Source: Ditylenchus dipsaci (taxonomy: Eukaryota > Nematoda > Chromadorea > Rhabditida > Anguinidae). Taken from it: a DNA stretch of 64,000 nucleotides. Shown here piece after piece: positions 23,146 to 34,565 of this stretch (positions within the stretch are counted from its first letter, which is position 1; each line of letters opens with the position of its first letter). Made by a program: the position numbers and the translations under genes. The stretch covers positions 62,001-126,000 of the forward strand of contig SADC01000178.1 of assembly GCA_004194705.1 (NCBI GenBank), given 5' to 3'. The notes below the pieces were generated by a model. It was given only the letters and a program-made list of their open reading frames with translations, ran no database searches and had not been told where the DNA came from.

Positions 23146-23972
23146 ATGAATCCCAAGTCAAAGCTTTGCGTTTTGTTGCATTTTGTTGTGATTGTTAACT
23201 GTAAGTTTTAAGACATGTAAGAAAACTGAAAAAACCTTCTTTTTAAGTAGTCAGTGCTTTTCCTAAGAGCAACAACCACTTTAAACGTCAACTTGACAGT
23301 TTAGAAGACCTATTAGATGGTTTATCATTAGATGTGGGTGTATAGTTTGCAGCAAGTAAATATAAAGGTCTAAAAAATTATTATTATTCAGTCTGAATTT
23401 GAAACCACTACGGAAGAACCTCCACCTCCACCAAGCAGTCATGAGCCTGGACCCCACTACCACCAGGACCACTTCCACCACCAAGGCCGCCAGGACCTCC
23501 ACCACCACTTCCGCGACACAGCCAAGAGCATGGACCCCCACCACCACCAGGACCACAAGAACCTCCACCGCCACCTCCGCCACACAGTCACGAGCATGGA
23601 CCCCCACCACCACCAGGACCTCCACCGCCACCAGGACCTCCACCGCCACCTCCACCACACAGTCATGAGCATGGACCCCCACCGCCACCAGGACCACCTG
23701 GACCTCCTCCGCCACACAGCCAAGAACAGGGACCTCCACCACCGCCAGGACCGCCAGGATCACCAAGCCTTAGTAAAAGTGATCAAGAAGATTCTTCAAA
23801 TTCAGGAAGTCATCAAATCAGCTCAGAAAGCTCCCTAGACAACAACTCCGAACAAACTACAGAAGAGCAAGAAGCAGATGGGAATGACCCAGTTACACAA
23901 AATCAGAATGACTTCAATGTAAATCAAAAAGCTGGTGGAGACGCAAATGTCTCAATTACCAACAAGAATTAA
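23146..23972 (+). CDS. secreted Pro/Gly/His-rich protein
   Basis: Small gene of unknown function, ~241 residues. Exons 23146-23200, 23251-23339, 23392-23972. Exon 1 is a signal peptide (MNPKSKLCVLLHFVVIVN). Exon 2 gives a short pro-region with a basic site (HFKRQLDSLEDLL). Exon 3 begins EFETTTEEPPPPP, then repeats PPPPPG and PPPPHSHEHG units (residues ~55-165), and ends in an acidic, Gln/Ser/Asn-rich tail. The Pro/Gly frame is chosen over an open His-rich frame because it runs into a normal non-repetitive tail with its own stop. To enter it from exon 2, one C must be restored in the run at 23452-23455. PPG repeats with His-rich spacers suggest an extracellular structural or metal-binding protein; this is inference. 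Poly(A) signal at 24024-24029. Confidence 0.72.
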
Positions 23973-24023
23973 TTTACTAATTTGATGAGTAAATGATTGA
24001 GTTTTTTAAACATATTAAGCGAA

Positions 24024-24029
24024 AATAAA
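24024..24029 (+). promoter_or_regulatory. poly(A) signal of the Pro/Gly-rich gene
   Basis: AATAAA 52 nt after the stop codon. Confidence 0.6.
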
Positions 24030-24258
24030 ATTCAAAAGGTTTAGAAACATTCTTTTCTAAGATACTGTTGTTATAATTTATGAATTTTTATGTTCACATA
24101 TTGTATCACCAAAAGATACCGATATATTTATTTTATTTATAAAGTTTGACGTCGATTTAACTACATCCTTTGATTGCTTTAGTTAGCTATAATTCAAATT
24201 CATCTAAATCCCTAGCAAATCTCTCTATCGCCTCATTATTATAAACTGTGAAAACTTT

Positions 24259-24682
24259 TATGGCTCATTTATAAACGTTGTCGTTGTCGTTGGAAAAAAT
24301 GTTTTATAAAGGCATTTTTACGCCAACGACAACGCCAACGACGACGCCAACGACAACGAAAAATTTTTCTTCCAAATTACACAAGTTTTGCATTTTAAGT
24401 CAGAATTTTAAGGATTAACTATATTCTCCACACGTTTTCCCTTGAAATCTCGTCTGAAAATGCGAAATTTATCCAATTTTGAATGAAAAATTTTGTTGTC
24501 CTTGGCGTCGTCGTTGTCGTTGGCGTTGTCGTTGGCGTTGTCGTTGGATTTTTTATAAATAGGTCGTCGTTGTCGTTGTCGTCGTCATTGGCGGAAAAAA
24601 GGGTTTTATAAAAAAATATTCCAACGACAACGACAATGACGACGACAACGACAACGACAACGTTTATAAATGAGCCATTAAT
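24259..24682. repeat. palindromic element built of GTTGTC hexamers
   Basis: Outer ends TGGCTCATTTATAAACG / CGTTTATAAATGAGCCA. Each arm contains runs of CGTTGT/CAACGA hexamers (GTTGTCGTTGGCGTTGTC), in both orientations at 24280-24360 and 24500-24660. Non-coding. Confidence 0.88.
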
Positions 24683-25677
24683 TTTTTAGAGATGTAGACC
24701 GTTTTTGGTTTTTATTTAAAACAAGGGGGTACGTCTTAAAGTCAATTTTTTATATGTTCGACCAAGGATGACGTATGCTGTACTCCTGCCCCTGTTTCTA
24801 GCAGTCATTGAAATTACCTAGCCCGATGCCGGAGATTATTAAGTGGCTCAGACATCGACACCGGGCCAGAAATAAATAATACTCTCGTGTAAATAGTTTT
24901 GGGGCCAAACCGATGTCGATATGTAGATAGGTCTAAATGATTCATTTTTTTTAGTTAGACAGACTATTTAATTGCACTTTATCAAACTCTTTTAAGCAAA
25001 AAAAAATTCCGGAACATAAATTTTAAAATTTCTTGCTTTGATCCCGCAAGCTTTCAAGACATTTAAAAAAATTCCAAAAAGAACCCTGAGTGACCAAGGC
25101 CAAACATTTTTTTGAAATTTTTGTACCAAAAATTTTTTTTGCTGAAAACGGTTTATAAGTGCAAAGAAATGTTTTTTGAAACTTCAGGAGAAACAATTTT
25201 TTGAAAAAAAAATCAAGATGGGGACTAAGATCAAAAATCGGTAACCAATATAGGATAGGGCCCAATAATCCGTGGCACCGGCTGGGTGATTTAAATAACT
25301 GCTAGGAACCGGTGCCTGAAGTTTAGCCAGTGCCGAGATTTACAGCACTGCTTGGTAGACCCTGTTGTTTTGAAGGTGATTATGTTAACTGAGTGGCAGT
25401 CACATGATCACTATAATCACAGTATTAACGTAACTATAATGAACAGGAGAGGACCAAGGCGAAAATTGGAAAAGGATTCTCCACTAGAGCCACGTTGTAT
25501 AGAGTTCAGGTTATACAGAGTTTTAAAAACACAGTATCACGTTATACAGAGCCAAATACAGAGCTTTCATGATTTTGTTATAAGAAGTTTTACGTGATTT
25601 AGAGTTACGTTGTGTGTATTTTTGACTGTAAATAATTAATCTAAATAATTATACAAACTACAATTATTGAATAAAAT
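24683..25677. other. gene-free stretch
   Basis: AT-rich. Small inverted CACCGGC/GGTGCC motifs near 25275-25330; no gene or clear element recognised. Confidence 0.4.
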
Positions 25678-25683
25678 TTTATT
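25678..25683 (-). promoter_or_regulatory. poly(A) signal of the GPCR-like gene
   Basis: AATAAA on the minus strand, 18 nt past the TAG stop at 25701. Confidence 0.5.
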
Positions 25684-25700
25684 GTTAATTCTGTTTATAA

Positions 25701-28484
25701 CTATGTTGCATTTTGATTATGGCAGCTAAACTTGTGCAAAAAGGTGATAGAGCTTAGTGACAGCGACCTCCTAAACATGCACTTATTTGTATCTTCTTTG
25801 CTCAAAAAATGTGACTGAAGTTGTAGACCTTGTGCGATGGAAGTCCTAGACTCAGAAATGGCAGTTGCTGTCTCATTTACACTGCTTGAAACATTTCCAG
25901 AGTTTTTAAGGAGGATCGAAAAATACATAATACTAAAATTAAATTTTGGGGTTTTGAAAAAAATAAATTTTTTGTTGAAATACAGACTACTCTCGATATA
26001 GTCTAGGTACAAAAGTTCGTTCCCGCCTAGCGTCCGACACCTTTTTACCTCGAATTTCGAAGGTTTGTGCCAGTCGTCTTCGACTAGTCTGGTCCTGATT
26101 TGGATTTTGCCGATCATTTTTGTAAATGATAAAAGTTTTGCCGAAAAGACCCGCGCCTCTTGATATAGTATAGTCTTATTTTCAAAAAAGGCACACTATA
26201 TCGAGCGGCGCGCGTCTTTTCGGCAAAACTATCGCTATTTACAAAACAATCGGCAGAATCGGAATCTTTGCAATATTTTGGACCAGCCTAGCCGAAGACG
26301 ATTAGCAGAAGCCTTCGAAAATCGAGGTAAAAAAGTGTCGGACCCCAGGCGGGAACGAACTTTGTGCACCTACTTCGTATCAAGAGTAGTCTGTAGTACA
26401 GACTCTGTACTAAAAATTTTACCTGCAAATAGCGGCATTTATCATGGAAAGCATGGTGAGGTAATTACCCAGAATTTCCGATGACACTCTGTTGGTAATC
26501 TAAAAGCTTTTCTTATAAAAAAAATTTATAAAAAGAATTAAAAAAACGATATGAAAACTAGCCAGAAAGAAGATGCAGTTAAAGTAGGTAGGAGCGATGT
26601 TAAAACAAATCTCAAGGACAGTTGAAATTTTCACCACCCGGTTTTTCTATAAAAAGTGACTTGCATAATGAAAAACTTTGGAATGTAAAAATTTAATCAC
26701 TCAAATTATACCGTACAACCCAGGGTTGTTGCATGGAAATTTTTTGAAATTCAAAAAAACAGAGAAAAATTAAAATTTACTGTTAGCTGATTTTTTAGTA
26801 TATTCGAAGCTTTACAGTTATCAACGTGGACTCATCAATTATCTTTCAAATCATACAAGAAATTCAGTTATCTATAAGTTATTCACTGCTGTACAATTTT
26901 TGTGTAATTTAGAATATAACCGATAGATGTACATTGAAAACTACAGATTATCTTGAATTTTTGATAATTCTCGGTTTTAAACGCTCAACCTCCATACCAT
27001 CCCCCCCCAACAGCGACTCGGTTTTAAACCACATCCATCCCTCTTCAATAATTTTTAGGCCTAGCAATGATGCTTTAGGCTTAGGCTTCAGGACTTAGGC
27101 TCGAGAACAACGAGTACTAATTTCACCTTTTTCAAAAAACGGATGGTTTCAGGTGGGAGGAGGGTTAGTAAAACCGAGTAGCTCTTCATGGGCGAAGCTA
27201 AAAATGAGTAGCGTCGAATTTTTCGAAATTTTTCTTGTTTTCGCCACCAACGGGAAAATTTTCCTGAGAACTGTCCGGCTAACACACAAAATCTTTTATT
27301 TTCGGACAAAAAAGCAACCCTTACATAAGTTTTGGTGATCCGGCATCTAATTGAAAAAATCGGGTTTTTGGCATTGTGTCTTTGGTCCACTTTTGAAGAC
27401 TCTTCTTAGACTAGTTACCACCTTCTTTGTAGCTGATTGTTACCCTTTTAACATGACGGGTAAATAGTCCAAGAGTAGTTTTCAAAAAAGATCAAAAACA
27501 TAATGCCAAGAACACGATTTTGAATATAGAAAAGACGAATTTTTATACGGTAGTTATAAATTTTTATCCCCAATTTTTTCACAGATTTTGTAGTGAGGTT
27601 TTGTTGACTGACTTGATAAAATGGTCATTAGAAGTTATTTTCTTCTGGTTTTTTTGTATTTGTTTTTTTATCAACTTTTGAGTGCAAGAAAACACAAGCA
27701 GGACTGAAAAGCTATAAAGCTACAAAAAATTTGTAATAAACCAAAAGTCATTGCACCACCAATCCCCAATATTACGTAAAAAAGCTCTTACTATATTTTT
27801 TATCCTTGATTCGGCCAAAAGGTAGAAAAAATACATGATACAAATAAAGTTGAAACTAGATACAACTAATTTAATGAATGAAATATCATTTTTGGGAGAC
27901 TCCAAGAAAAGTGACTATAAGTATCTGTGAGGCACTAATAAGCATAGCTGCTAAGCTGACACCAAACAGAAGTCTCTTTCTTCCTTTGGTATAGCTTGTA
28001 GGAAATTTGAGCGACATGCATCTGTCAAGGGTTAGGAAAAAGACAGTAATCGGTTCAAGAAAAAGGGCAAGAAAACTGGTTTTTTTCGGAATCGTAAAAT
28101 AGCACAACTTTGATGGCTAACAGAGACTTTGAAGTTTGTCTAAGGACTTTTTGAACACTCGTTATAATACTCATATACTTCATTTATCTCCCTTTAAACT
28201 TCCCCGAGATTAGAATAATTTTTTGTAATTTGCTACAAATTTACTCACCTAATTTCAACAACAAATTAAAGACATCAAAAATAGCCAAAAAGAAAACAAA
28301 GTGTTAGTAAAAATATATAAAAGCATAGAATTTGAAATTTTGTTAGCCCTTAATTTGCTTTTTTAAAGAAAGCACAATAAAGTAGACGAGCCATCAAACA
28401 AACGGTAATGCATTGAGCTGCTATAGTAACAAATCGCTGAATTATAATCAAAGTAGGCATAAATGTTGGTTGAGGGCTTGACAT
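25701..28484 (-). CDS. GPCR-like receptor, frame-broken or pseudogene
   Basis: Rhodopsin-like/nematode serpentine receptor, recoverable only in pieces. 28484-28370: MSSPQPTFMPTLIIIQ and TM1. ~28370-28249: a basic loop, SNSMLLYIF and FVFFLAIFDVFNLLLKL (TM2). ~28110-27886: SFLALFLEPITVFFLTLDRC (TM3 with a DR-C motif), a KFPTSYTKGRKRLL loop and TM4. 27900-27792: FIKLVVSSFNFICIMYFFYL (TM5) then ESRIKNI. 26499-26423: YLTMLSMINAAIC (TM7) spliced in phase to 25932-25701, SIMYFSILLKN (NPxxY-like region), tail and stop. TM6 is not fixed; two frames near 26560-26640 are hydrophobic. At least four frame changes are needed, several at A runs (TTTAAAAAAGC, CCGAAAAAAACC). More damage than any other gene here, so true decay is possible. 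Subfamily not determined. Confidence 0.55.
25981..26398. repeat. palindromic MITE, TTCGTTCCCGCCTAG family
   Basis: Ends TACAGACTACTCTCGAT / ATCAAGAGTAGTCTGTA; arms AAGTTCGTTCCCGCCTAG / CAGGCGGGAACGAACTT; central fold near 26185. It lies in the last intron of the GPCR-like gene. Confidence 0.9.
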
Positions 28485-30310
28485 TATTGGGACGAGATCT
28501 GACAAAACAAATCGTTTTTACAAACAAAACAAGGGTGCACTGAATATTGTACTAAATATTTGCTGTTTATAGCATATTTTGAAAATTGTATTTGTTTTTT
28601 ATCTTCAACTTACTCAACTGATGAACTAAACAAAAATGCTCATTAAAAAAGTATTCGAATAAAGCGTAACATTTATTATTTGGTGTGTTTTAGTAGATAC
28701 ATTTTAATATTGGCGTGAGTTCTCCAAATTTATAACATCTGACTTTGAGTGTATTCTAAAAACACATATTAGTAATACAATTTTAACTTTTAGAAAAAAA
28801 ATTGTCTTGAAAACGAAAAAATCAGCTGTTTAAAATTTTTTATTTATAAAAAACAACATTGTTGCGCATTTAAAATTTTTTCCTGTTTCAAAAAGTCTTC
28901 AAAGAACTGTTGCCATCGAGGGGTGGAGGGCAAGCCTCTCCTCCCTCTGCCTAGGCCCATGGGCGTAGCGGTCAATGGTTCTTTAAAAGTCTAATAAAAT
29001 TTGTAACGACTATATCTGAATCAAATTTTGATACATCAATTTTTGACAATATTTCCTATTTCTTTAAAGTACATTAAAGCTATTAATTACGCGAAAAGTT
29101 TTTTTTTGAAAATTGAAAACAGCTGATTTCACTGTCTAATTATTCAAGAACAATTTCAGTGAATTAGTTTTAAGTCTCCGTAGCAAAATATAATTACTTT
29201 TCAGAATACTTCAACATTAAATATGTCTACCACACGATCTATGACTAGCTTCAAGGTGACCTGATCAGGCCTCAGGCGATCGTATCGGTTTCTAAGTGCC
29301 TGACTTACCTATCCTGAGTGTTTAATTGTCAAATTTAGACTTTAAATACATTCTATATCTACTTATACAGCGTACACCTCGAGTGGAGCCTAATTTTTAA
29401 ATGGCCTGCTTATCGGCCTAGAAATTTTTCATTGTCCACTTATGAACTTTCAATTAACCGCCCGTGTGGAAATAGGTTTTCGAGCTCGAATGCTGTACAG
29501 TCAACCCTCGATTTCATGGTCCCTCGGATTTTTTTGGTTGGATTTGACTAAATCATAGGGATATCCTCGATTATCCGGTCGGCTTGATTAAACGGTCCAA
29601 TAGGGTCCGTCCCAAGGAGGGGGGAGGAGAGCAGTTGAATCGAGGGTTTTGTGCAGTAGTGAAATAGTGGCGCTGTTGCGCAAAGAAAGGGTGCTAGTGG
29701 ATCCTATCTCTTCTTTATCATGCCGATTTCGAAGGTTTCAATGGGCGCAAAACATTAAAATTTTGAACAGAGTCAGTAATGTTGCTAGTTTGAATATAAA
29801 TATATTTAAATATAGCCATGTTCTGGCAGCTTTCTGGATGTCAGTCAAAAGCGCCCTTGCCTTAGCTTCTTTTCTTGTCTACATTCAAAAATGAAATGCA
29901 ACAAAAAATACTAAAATAAAAATATCAGACCTTTTTATTATACCCTTCTCACAATTAAAGTTCAAAAGACGTATAATTAAGACAGCTAAATAGCTGAAAA
30001 AAGCTCAGACTCTAGCAAACATACTGATAATAAGAGCCAGACTGCTTTCAACTTTTTGAACCAAGTAAAATTGATCCTAAGAGGCTATATATGGCTGCAC
30101 TTTTTAGCTAAAATAAAGCACTTTTAGACTTAAAGGACTAGGCAACTTGATAAGCACAGCAATTTGCAAAATTTGAATTCGCGCGGGACCAACCTAATTT
30201 GGTTAATAATATTTACGAATAATTTTTAGTTTGCACTTGAAATTTGTTCAAAGTTTTTAACCATCCACTGGTCAAGCCTAACGTTGTTTGACAATGCCAG
30301 ATCGGACGAC
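28485..30310. other. gene-free stretch
   Basis: AT-rich and ORF-poor. A pogo-like remnant at 29498-29655 starts ACAGTCAACCCTCGATTTC with a weak inverted end TTGAATCGAGGGTTTTG. Nothing else recognised. Confidence 0.45.
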
Positions 30311-30583
30311 TTAAGGCACGTGTACAATAAGTGTCGAGTGTCGACCGGTCGACACTCGACACTTTCGGAGTGTGGGTCTGAGTGCGGACCTAAGCATTTT
30401 TACCCCATTTTTTATTAGATTTTGCTTTTCAATAGTTCATTTTGATCCCTGCCTCTTAGCTAAAAGATGGTGCCAACAGAAAAAAAAGTTTCAGTCAAGA
30501 AAAAGACTACATCTTTTTCCGCGTTAAAAACACGCCAAATCTCACACTCAGGTCGACACTCATCGTGAACGTGCCCTCAGGCG
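30311..30583. repeat. foldback element, family A, shortened
   Basis: Centre GTGTCGACCGGTCGACAC is a perfect inverted repeat at ~30350. The right arm runs through CACGCCAAATCTCACACTC to TCGTGAACGTGCC; the left arm is truncated. Related to 1237-1666. Confidence 0.8.
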
Positions 30584-30941
30584 GCTTCCGTTGCTCTACT
30601 ACTGTTTATTACAGAACTGAGGTCTGTGTAGACTAATTAGTCTAAATCATATTCAAAATGCACAAAAACACAAAGCTTTATTCAGCACAATGCCTGTGAG
30701 ATAAGGAGGGAGATGTCTTCATATATTTATTAAAAAGAGATGTCCTTATATTAAGCGTAGACCGTACATAGAAAGGCACTGAAGATTTATCAGGTTGGTC
30801 AGAAAGTTCGCAACTGACCATAAACACATCTGTTTTGACCTTTTTAAACAGAACCGTCTTTTAACCTTTGTAGAACAAGTATTCCAATTGAGACCATTGA
30901 AACAAAATATTGATACAAATGTTGTTTTATTAATTTATTAA

Positions 30942-31133
30942 ATACGACTGCCGGATTACTGAGGGTTAGTTGATCGGGAGTGTTCAACTTTTGAGCGCCG
31001 GATTATTGAGGGTGCCGGATTACCTGAGTGCCGGATTGTCGAGGGTGAACATTAAGGGTTTTCTTCGGCGGCCAACCAAACTAAGCTCGGGCTGCCGGAT
31101 TAGCGGGGTGCGGATTAGCAAGACTCGACTGTA
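30942..31133. mobile_element. pogo-like MITE remnant
   Basis: GACTGCCGGATTACTGAGGG on the left and GCGGATTAGCAAGACTCGACT at the right. Repeated GCCGGATTA words are typical of pogo-group terminal sequence. Nothing coding in the following 600 bp. Confidence 0.55.
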
Positions 31134-31754
31134 TCAGATTTCACACGAGACGAGTGAAAACAAAAACATTGGTGGTCCCCGCCTTAGCACGCCCAATATG
31201 CACCTTTAGACCTGTATATTCTGACTCAGGATTTTATGCTGAACACTATGGCGCAGGTCTTTTCTGCTTCAATCAATGACAAACTAGGTGAAAAAGGGTC
31301 TAGAAGGTAACAAGTTATGGATGGTCGAAATCCACCTGGATCCACGCACTAGTTTTGAAGTGGTGATCGATGATTGTCCTACTACACACACTAATGATAT
31401 ACTAAAATGACCGCTAGGAATCATGCTTTCTAACCATACAATTGTTAAACGGATTTTGTGTGAGTCTCCCATCTTCGGTACTTAACCTTGGTACTTCCTC
31501 ATGATTCAAAATAGCATAACTCCCAATTTTTGTGAATACTAGCTTTCTCTTTTCGAACTATTATAAAGCTCATGAAAAGGGCTTTCAAATGACATTTCAC
31601 AAGCTTGTATATGTCTTGAAATCTTAAATAAAAATATTTAAATTTCAAAAAATTCCATCTTTTGAAAATCGAACTTTTTACGAATTATGGCTCAAAAACC
31701 TACTTCAGACGCTATATCAAAAAAAAAAAAAACTTTATGCCATGAGAAAGAGCG

Positions 31755-32520
31755 TTAAATTTGGTTCTCGAAGTGATACTGGTTCAATTTTTGTCTGTAG
31801 AATTACCACAAAACGAAAGGGCGCCAATTTAAAAAAGGGAATTTATGATAGCGACATTTGAAGGACACATGGTTTAGCTAATTTCATGTCGATATTAAAA
31901 AGAATTTTCGGTCCACAATATATTAAAATGATCAGCAGAAAAAATGCAACAGAACTAGTGCAACCATGGTATTTTCAGCTTAGTTTTGTATTTTTTTCAG
32001 AATTTTACCAGGCATATTTCAAAAAATAAAACATCGTGTTGTAGCGCGTTAAAAGCTTCATCAGATTCGAGTGTTAAATTTAATGTGTATCTGTGCTTTC
32101 CTATATACTGAGAAAAAATCTTAAAGTGACCATATATGACCATGTTTCCAGCATATTTATTCAATCTCCTCGAAAAGACAGAAATTGTGATCTCACTGAA
32201 TTTTTCACATTTGTATCTGATGAAGCTTTTAACGAGCTACAACACGATGTTTTTATTTTTCAAATATGCTTGGTAAAATACTGAAAAAAAAAACAAATAA
32301 AAAATACCATGCTTGCACTAGTTCGGTTGTATCTTTCATGCTGATCATTTTAGTATATTGTGGACCAAAAATTCTTTTTGATAACCACAGGAAATAAGCC
32401 AAACCATGTGTCTTTCAAATATCGATATCATAAATTCCCTTTTTAAATTGGCGGCCTTTCATTCTGCGGTAATTCTACAAGTAAAATTGAACCAAGATCA
32501 CTTCTAAAACCAAAATTTTT
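31755..32520. repeat. large palindrome
   Basis: Arms of ~300 bp: TCGAAGTGATACTGGTTCAA with TTGAACCAAGATCACTTCT, and CAACACGATGTTTTTATTTTT with AAAATAAAACATCGTGTTG; the fold is near 32130. The ORFs inside are arm sequence and not taken as genes. Confidence 0.85.
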
Positions 32521-33304
32521 TTATTTTTTCATTATCGAAATTATAATAATGCTAATCCTTTTTTCGTACATGTTTTCAATCAGAAAGCGCTAGTTTTTAT
32601 TGGATGTGCTGTAAAGACCGACTTACAACAAAAAAATATGGTCCCCAGAAGACTTCCCCGAAATTAAAATTTTCGACATTTTGGGCCTTGTGTACCCAAC
32701 TTCAGGGCCATGGTTGACTATTTTCTGTGTGTCGTTCAGACCCAATCTTCAGCATATATCATCAGCTCCACTCTTGATTTTTTTTCAGATTCGGAAATTG
32801 TTCTGACATGATAAATTCAGTAAAGATATGCAAAAATGTCCAAAAATAACCATTTTTTCGGCATTCTTCAGTCAAAAACTCAAATTTCGGTAAGAAACAG
32901 AAAGGATTTGGACTAGATTTATTTGTAAAGTCTTTTTTTAACAGTAATATCTCTTGCGAGGCGCTTCTCTAGGCGCCAACGATAACATGTGGGATTTTGC
33001 AAATTCCCTTCACCTAACCATACCTTATGAGTGTTTTTCGCACCATTTTATGAGAAGGTAAACCTGTGCACTTTATGAAATAACTATTTTGGAAAAGCTT
33101 TTTCGGCGCTATTCCTTCTGAGTTTTTGTGAATGAATAACACCATGGTGTTCGACTTGGCACAAAAAAGCACAGGAGTTACAAACCATCTTCGGATTGTA
33201 AATGTACATTATTTGTCAAAATATGGGAATGTAAGCAAATTTATAAGTGAAAAATTTCATTGGCGCATAAAAGTTGACTAGGGACGGGCTGTATATTAGA
33301 ATTG
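32521..33304. other. gene-free stretch
   Basis: No gene, RNA or clear repeat recognised on either strand. Confidence 0.4.
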
Positions 33305-34193
33305 GCCCTAGCGCAGCGGGTGAGCGTTTGTGTTTTTGATATGGAATCCTTCGCAAGTTTGATACCACCTGGTGGCACGACCAATCTCTAGGGCTAATTG
33401 GGATCACTGCTTCAGAATCTGGCGCTAAAAAGCCGAATCACCCTTAAAATGAGTCATTAAGATGGGTAAGCAGGCAATTTTCGCCCCGGCACCGCCACAC
33501 GTCCCGAGGCAAACCAGACCACCGCCCCGGCACCGCCCCAAGATTATCGCCCCGAACCGCTCCATGCCCTGGGGCAGGGCTCCCCGGGCGCACCACACCG
33601 GGTTATGAAGCATTGCCGTGGTTCTTTTTAGCTGCTACCGTATTTCCTCTAATATACCGACATGTCGGTTTATTTTTCAACCCCTCAAAAATCGTGAAAA
33701 TTTTGGGTCGATCTCGACAATTTTGGATGAAGATCCAAAATCGAAAAAGCGGAATCGATAGAGCTCGTGGGAGCTAAGAAAACGCAAAAAAAAGCGATGT
33801 AAATTTCTTTCTTTGGACTGAGATACGGACCCTCGAAGTAGGGGGTGTCGGTTTATTAGAGGGTGTCGGTATATTAGAGGAATACGGTATTATAATTCAG
33901 ACAGTTCATAAGGCCAATTTAAATTGAAATTTAAACATTTTGAGGCCTTCTTGCAAAGTTTAGGTCAAATAAACAGGCTCCGGAGCGCCCCATACACCGC
34001 CTCACCCCAACACTTTGCCTTCGCCCGCGTCCCGGGCTACTTTTTTCGCGCCCCGGCACCGCCCACGTCCCGGGCGGAGTGGACTCATTACTGGTCATTA
34101 AGCCAAAACAAATATCGTGCCACCGAACGGGATCGAACCTGCGCACGGTTTCGGTCGAAAACACAAACAATTACCCACTACGCCACCGAGGCC
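33305..34193. repeat. inverted tRNA-like SINE pair with nested MITE and GC-rich arrays
   Basis: Plus-strand tRNA-like unit at 33305-33380 (CTAGCGCAGCGGGTGAGCG, CAAGTTTGATACCACC). Minus-strand unit at 34118-34193 (in reverse: GGTGGCGTAGTGGGTAATTG, CAGGTTCGATCCCG). Between them are GCCCCGGCACCGCC word arrays (33480-33600, 34000-34080) and the TACCGTATTT MITE. Confidence 0.7.
33636..33889. repeat. MITE with TACCGTATTT ends
   Basis: Best copy of the family: TACCGTATTTCCTCTAATAT on the left is the exact complement of ATATTAGAGGAATACGGTA on the right; internal TGTCGGTTTATT copies. Nested inside the SINE pair. Confidence 0.85.
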
Positions 34194-34261
34194 GAAATGT
34201 AAAATTTATATACGCGCCCTGATTAATTAGCGGGTTTTATCACAATTCTTATCTTGCTTCT

Positions 34262-34565
34262 TTATGGTCTATTGTTATTGATAAATACTTCTGCATTGCC
34301 GTCAGCTTCTTGTTCTACGTTGAATTCAATGATGTTAGCTCTAGGATGTTCATGATGTCTCTTTTTATAGCTGTGTTTAGGGGGTGAGCTACTCCCACTA
34401 TCTTCGGAACTGTCAGATCCACTACCACTATTTTCTATATCGTCTTCTGCTCTTTTTCCTCCAGAACCATCTACATTAGATTCATCTAAAGAATCTGAAC
34501 CTTCAGACGAATCACCATCTTCTTGACGTTTACTCGGATATGATTGAGAGGTGAAGAAGCGATGA
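34262..34565 (-). CDS. acidic Ser-rich terminal exon, gene unknown
   Basis: One exon of ~100 codons after a TTTAAG acceptor (34566-34567) and ending in TAA. The protein is strongly polar: a basic site YPSKRQED, then long Asp/Glu/Ser/Gly runs (SGSGSDSSEDSGSSSPP), a basic KHSYKKRHH patch and an Asn/Glu-rich end. The style recalls the tail and KRQ site of the secreted protein at 23146, but no sequence repeat is shared. No upstream exon or signal peptide found in the next 300 bp. Possibly the 3' end of a secreted-protein gene; real coding is likely from codon regularity, not proven. Confidence 0.5.

Noticed and set aside
23281..23766. Long minus-strand Val-rich ORF and plus-strand His-rich ORFs over the Pro/Gly repeats
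   Set aside because: They are other frames of the CCA/CCACCAC repeat and lack a normal flanking exon. The Pro/Gly frame alone continues into a non-repetitive tail with its own stop.
29649..29894. 81-codon plus-strand ORF
   Set aside because: No splice context, no recognisable domain, and it begins in a pogo-like remnant.
31284..31472. Possible mariner/Tc1 transposase fragment (minus strand) beside a mariner-like GGTTGGTCAGAAAGTTCGC end at 30795
   Set aside because: No helix-turn-helix or DDE motif could be read in any frame; too short to support.
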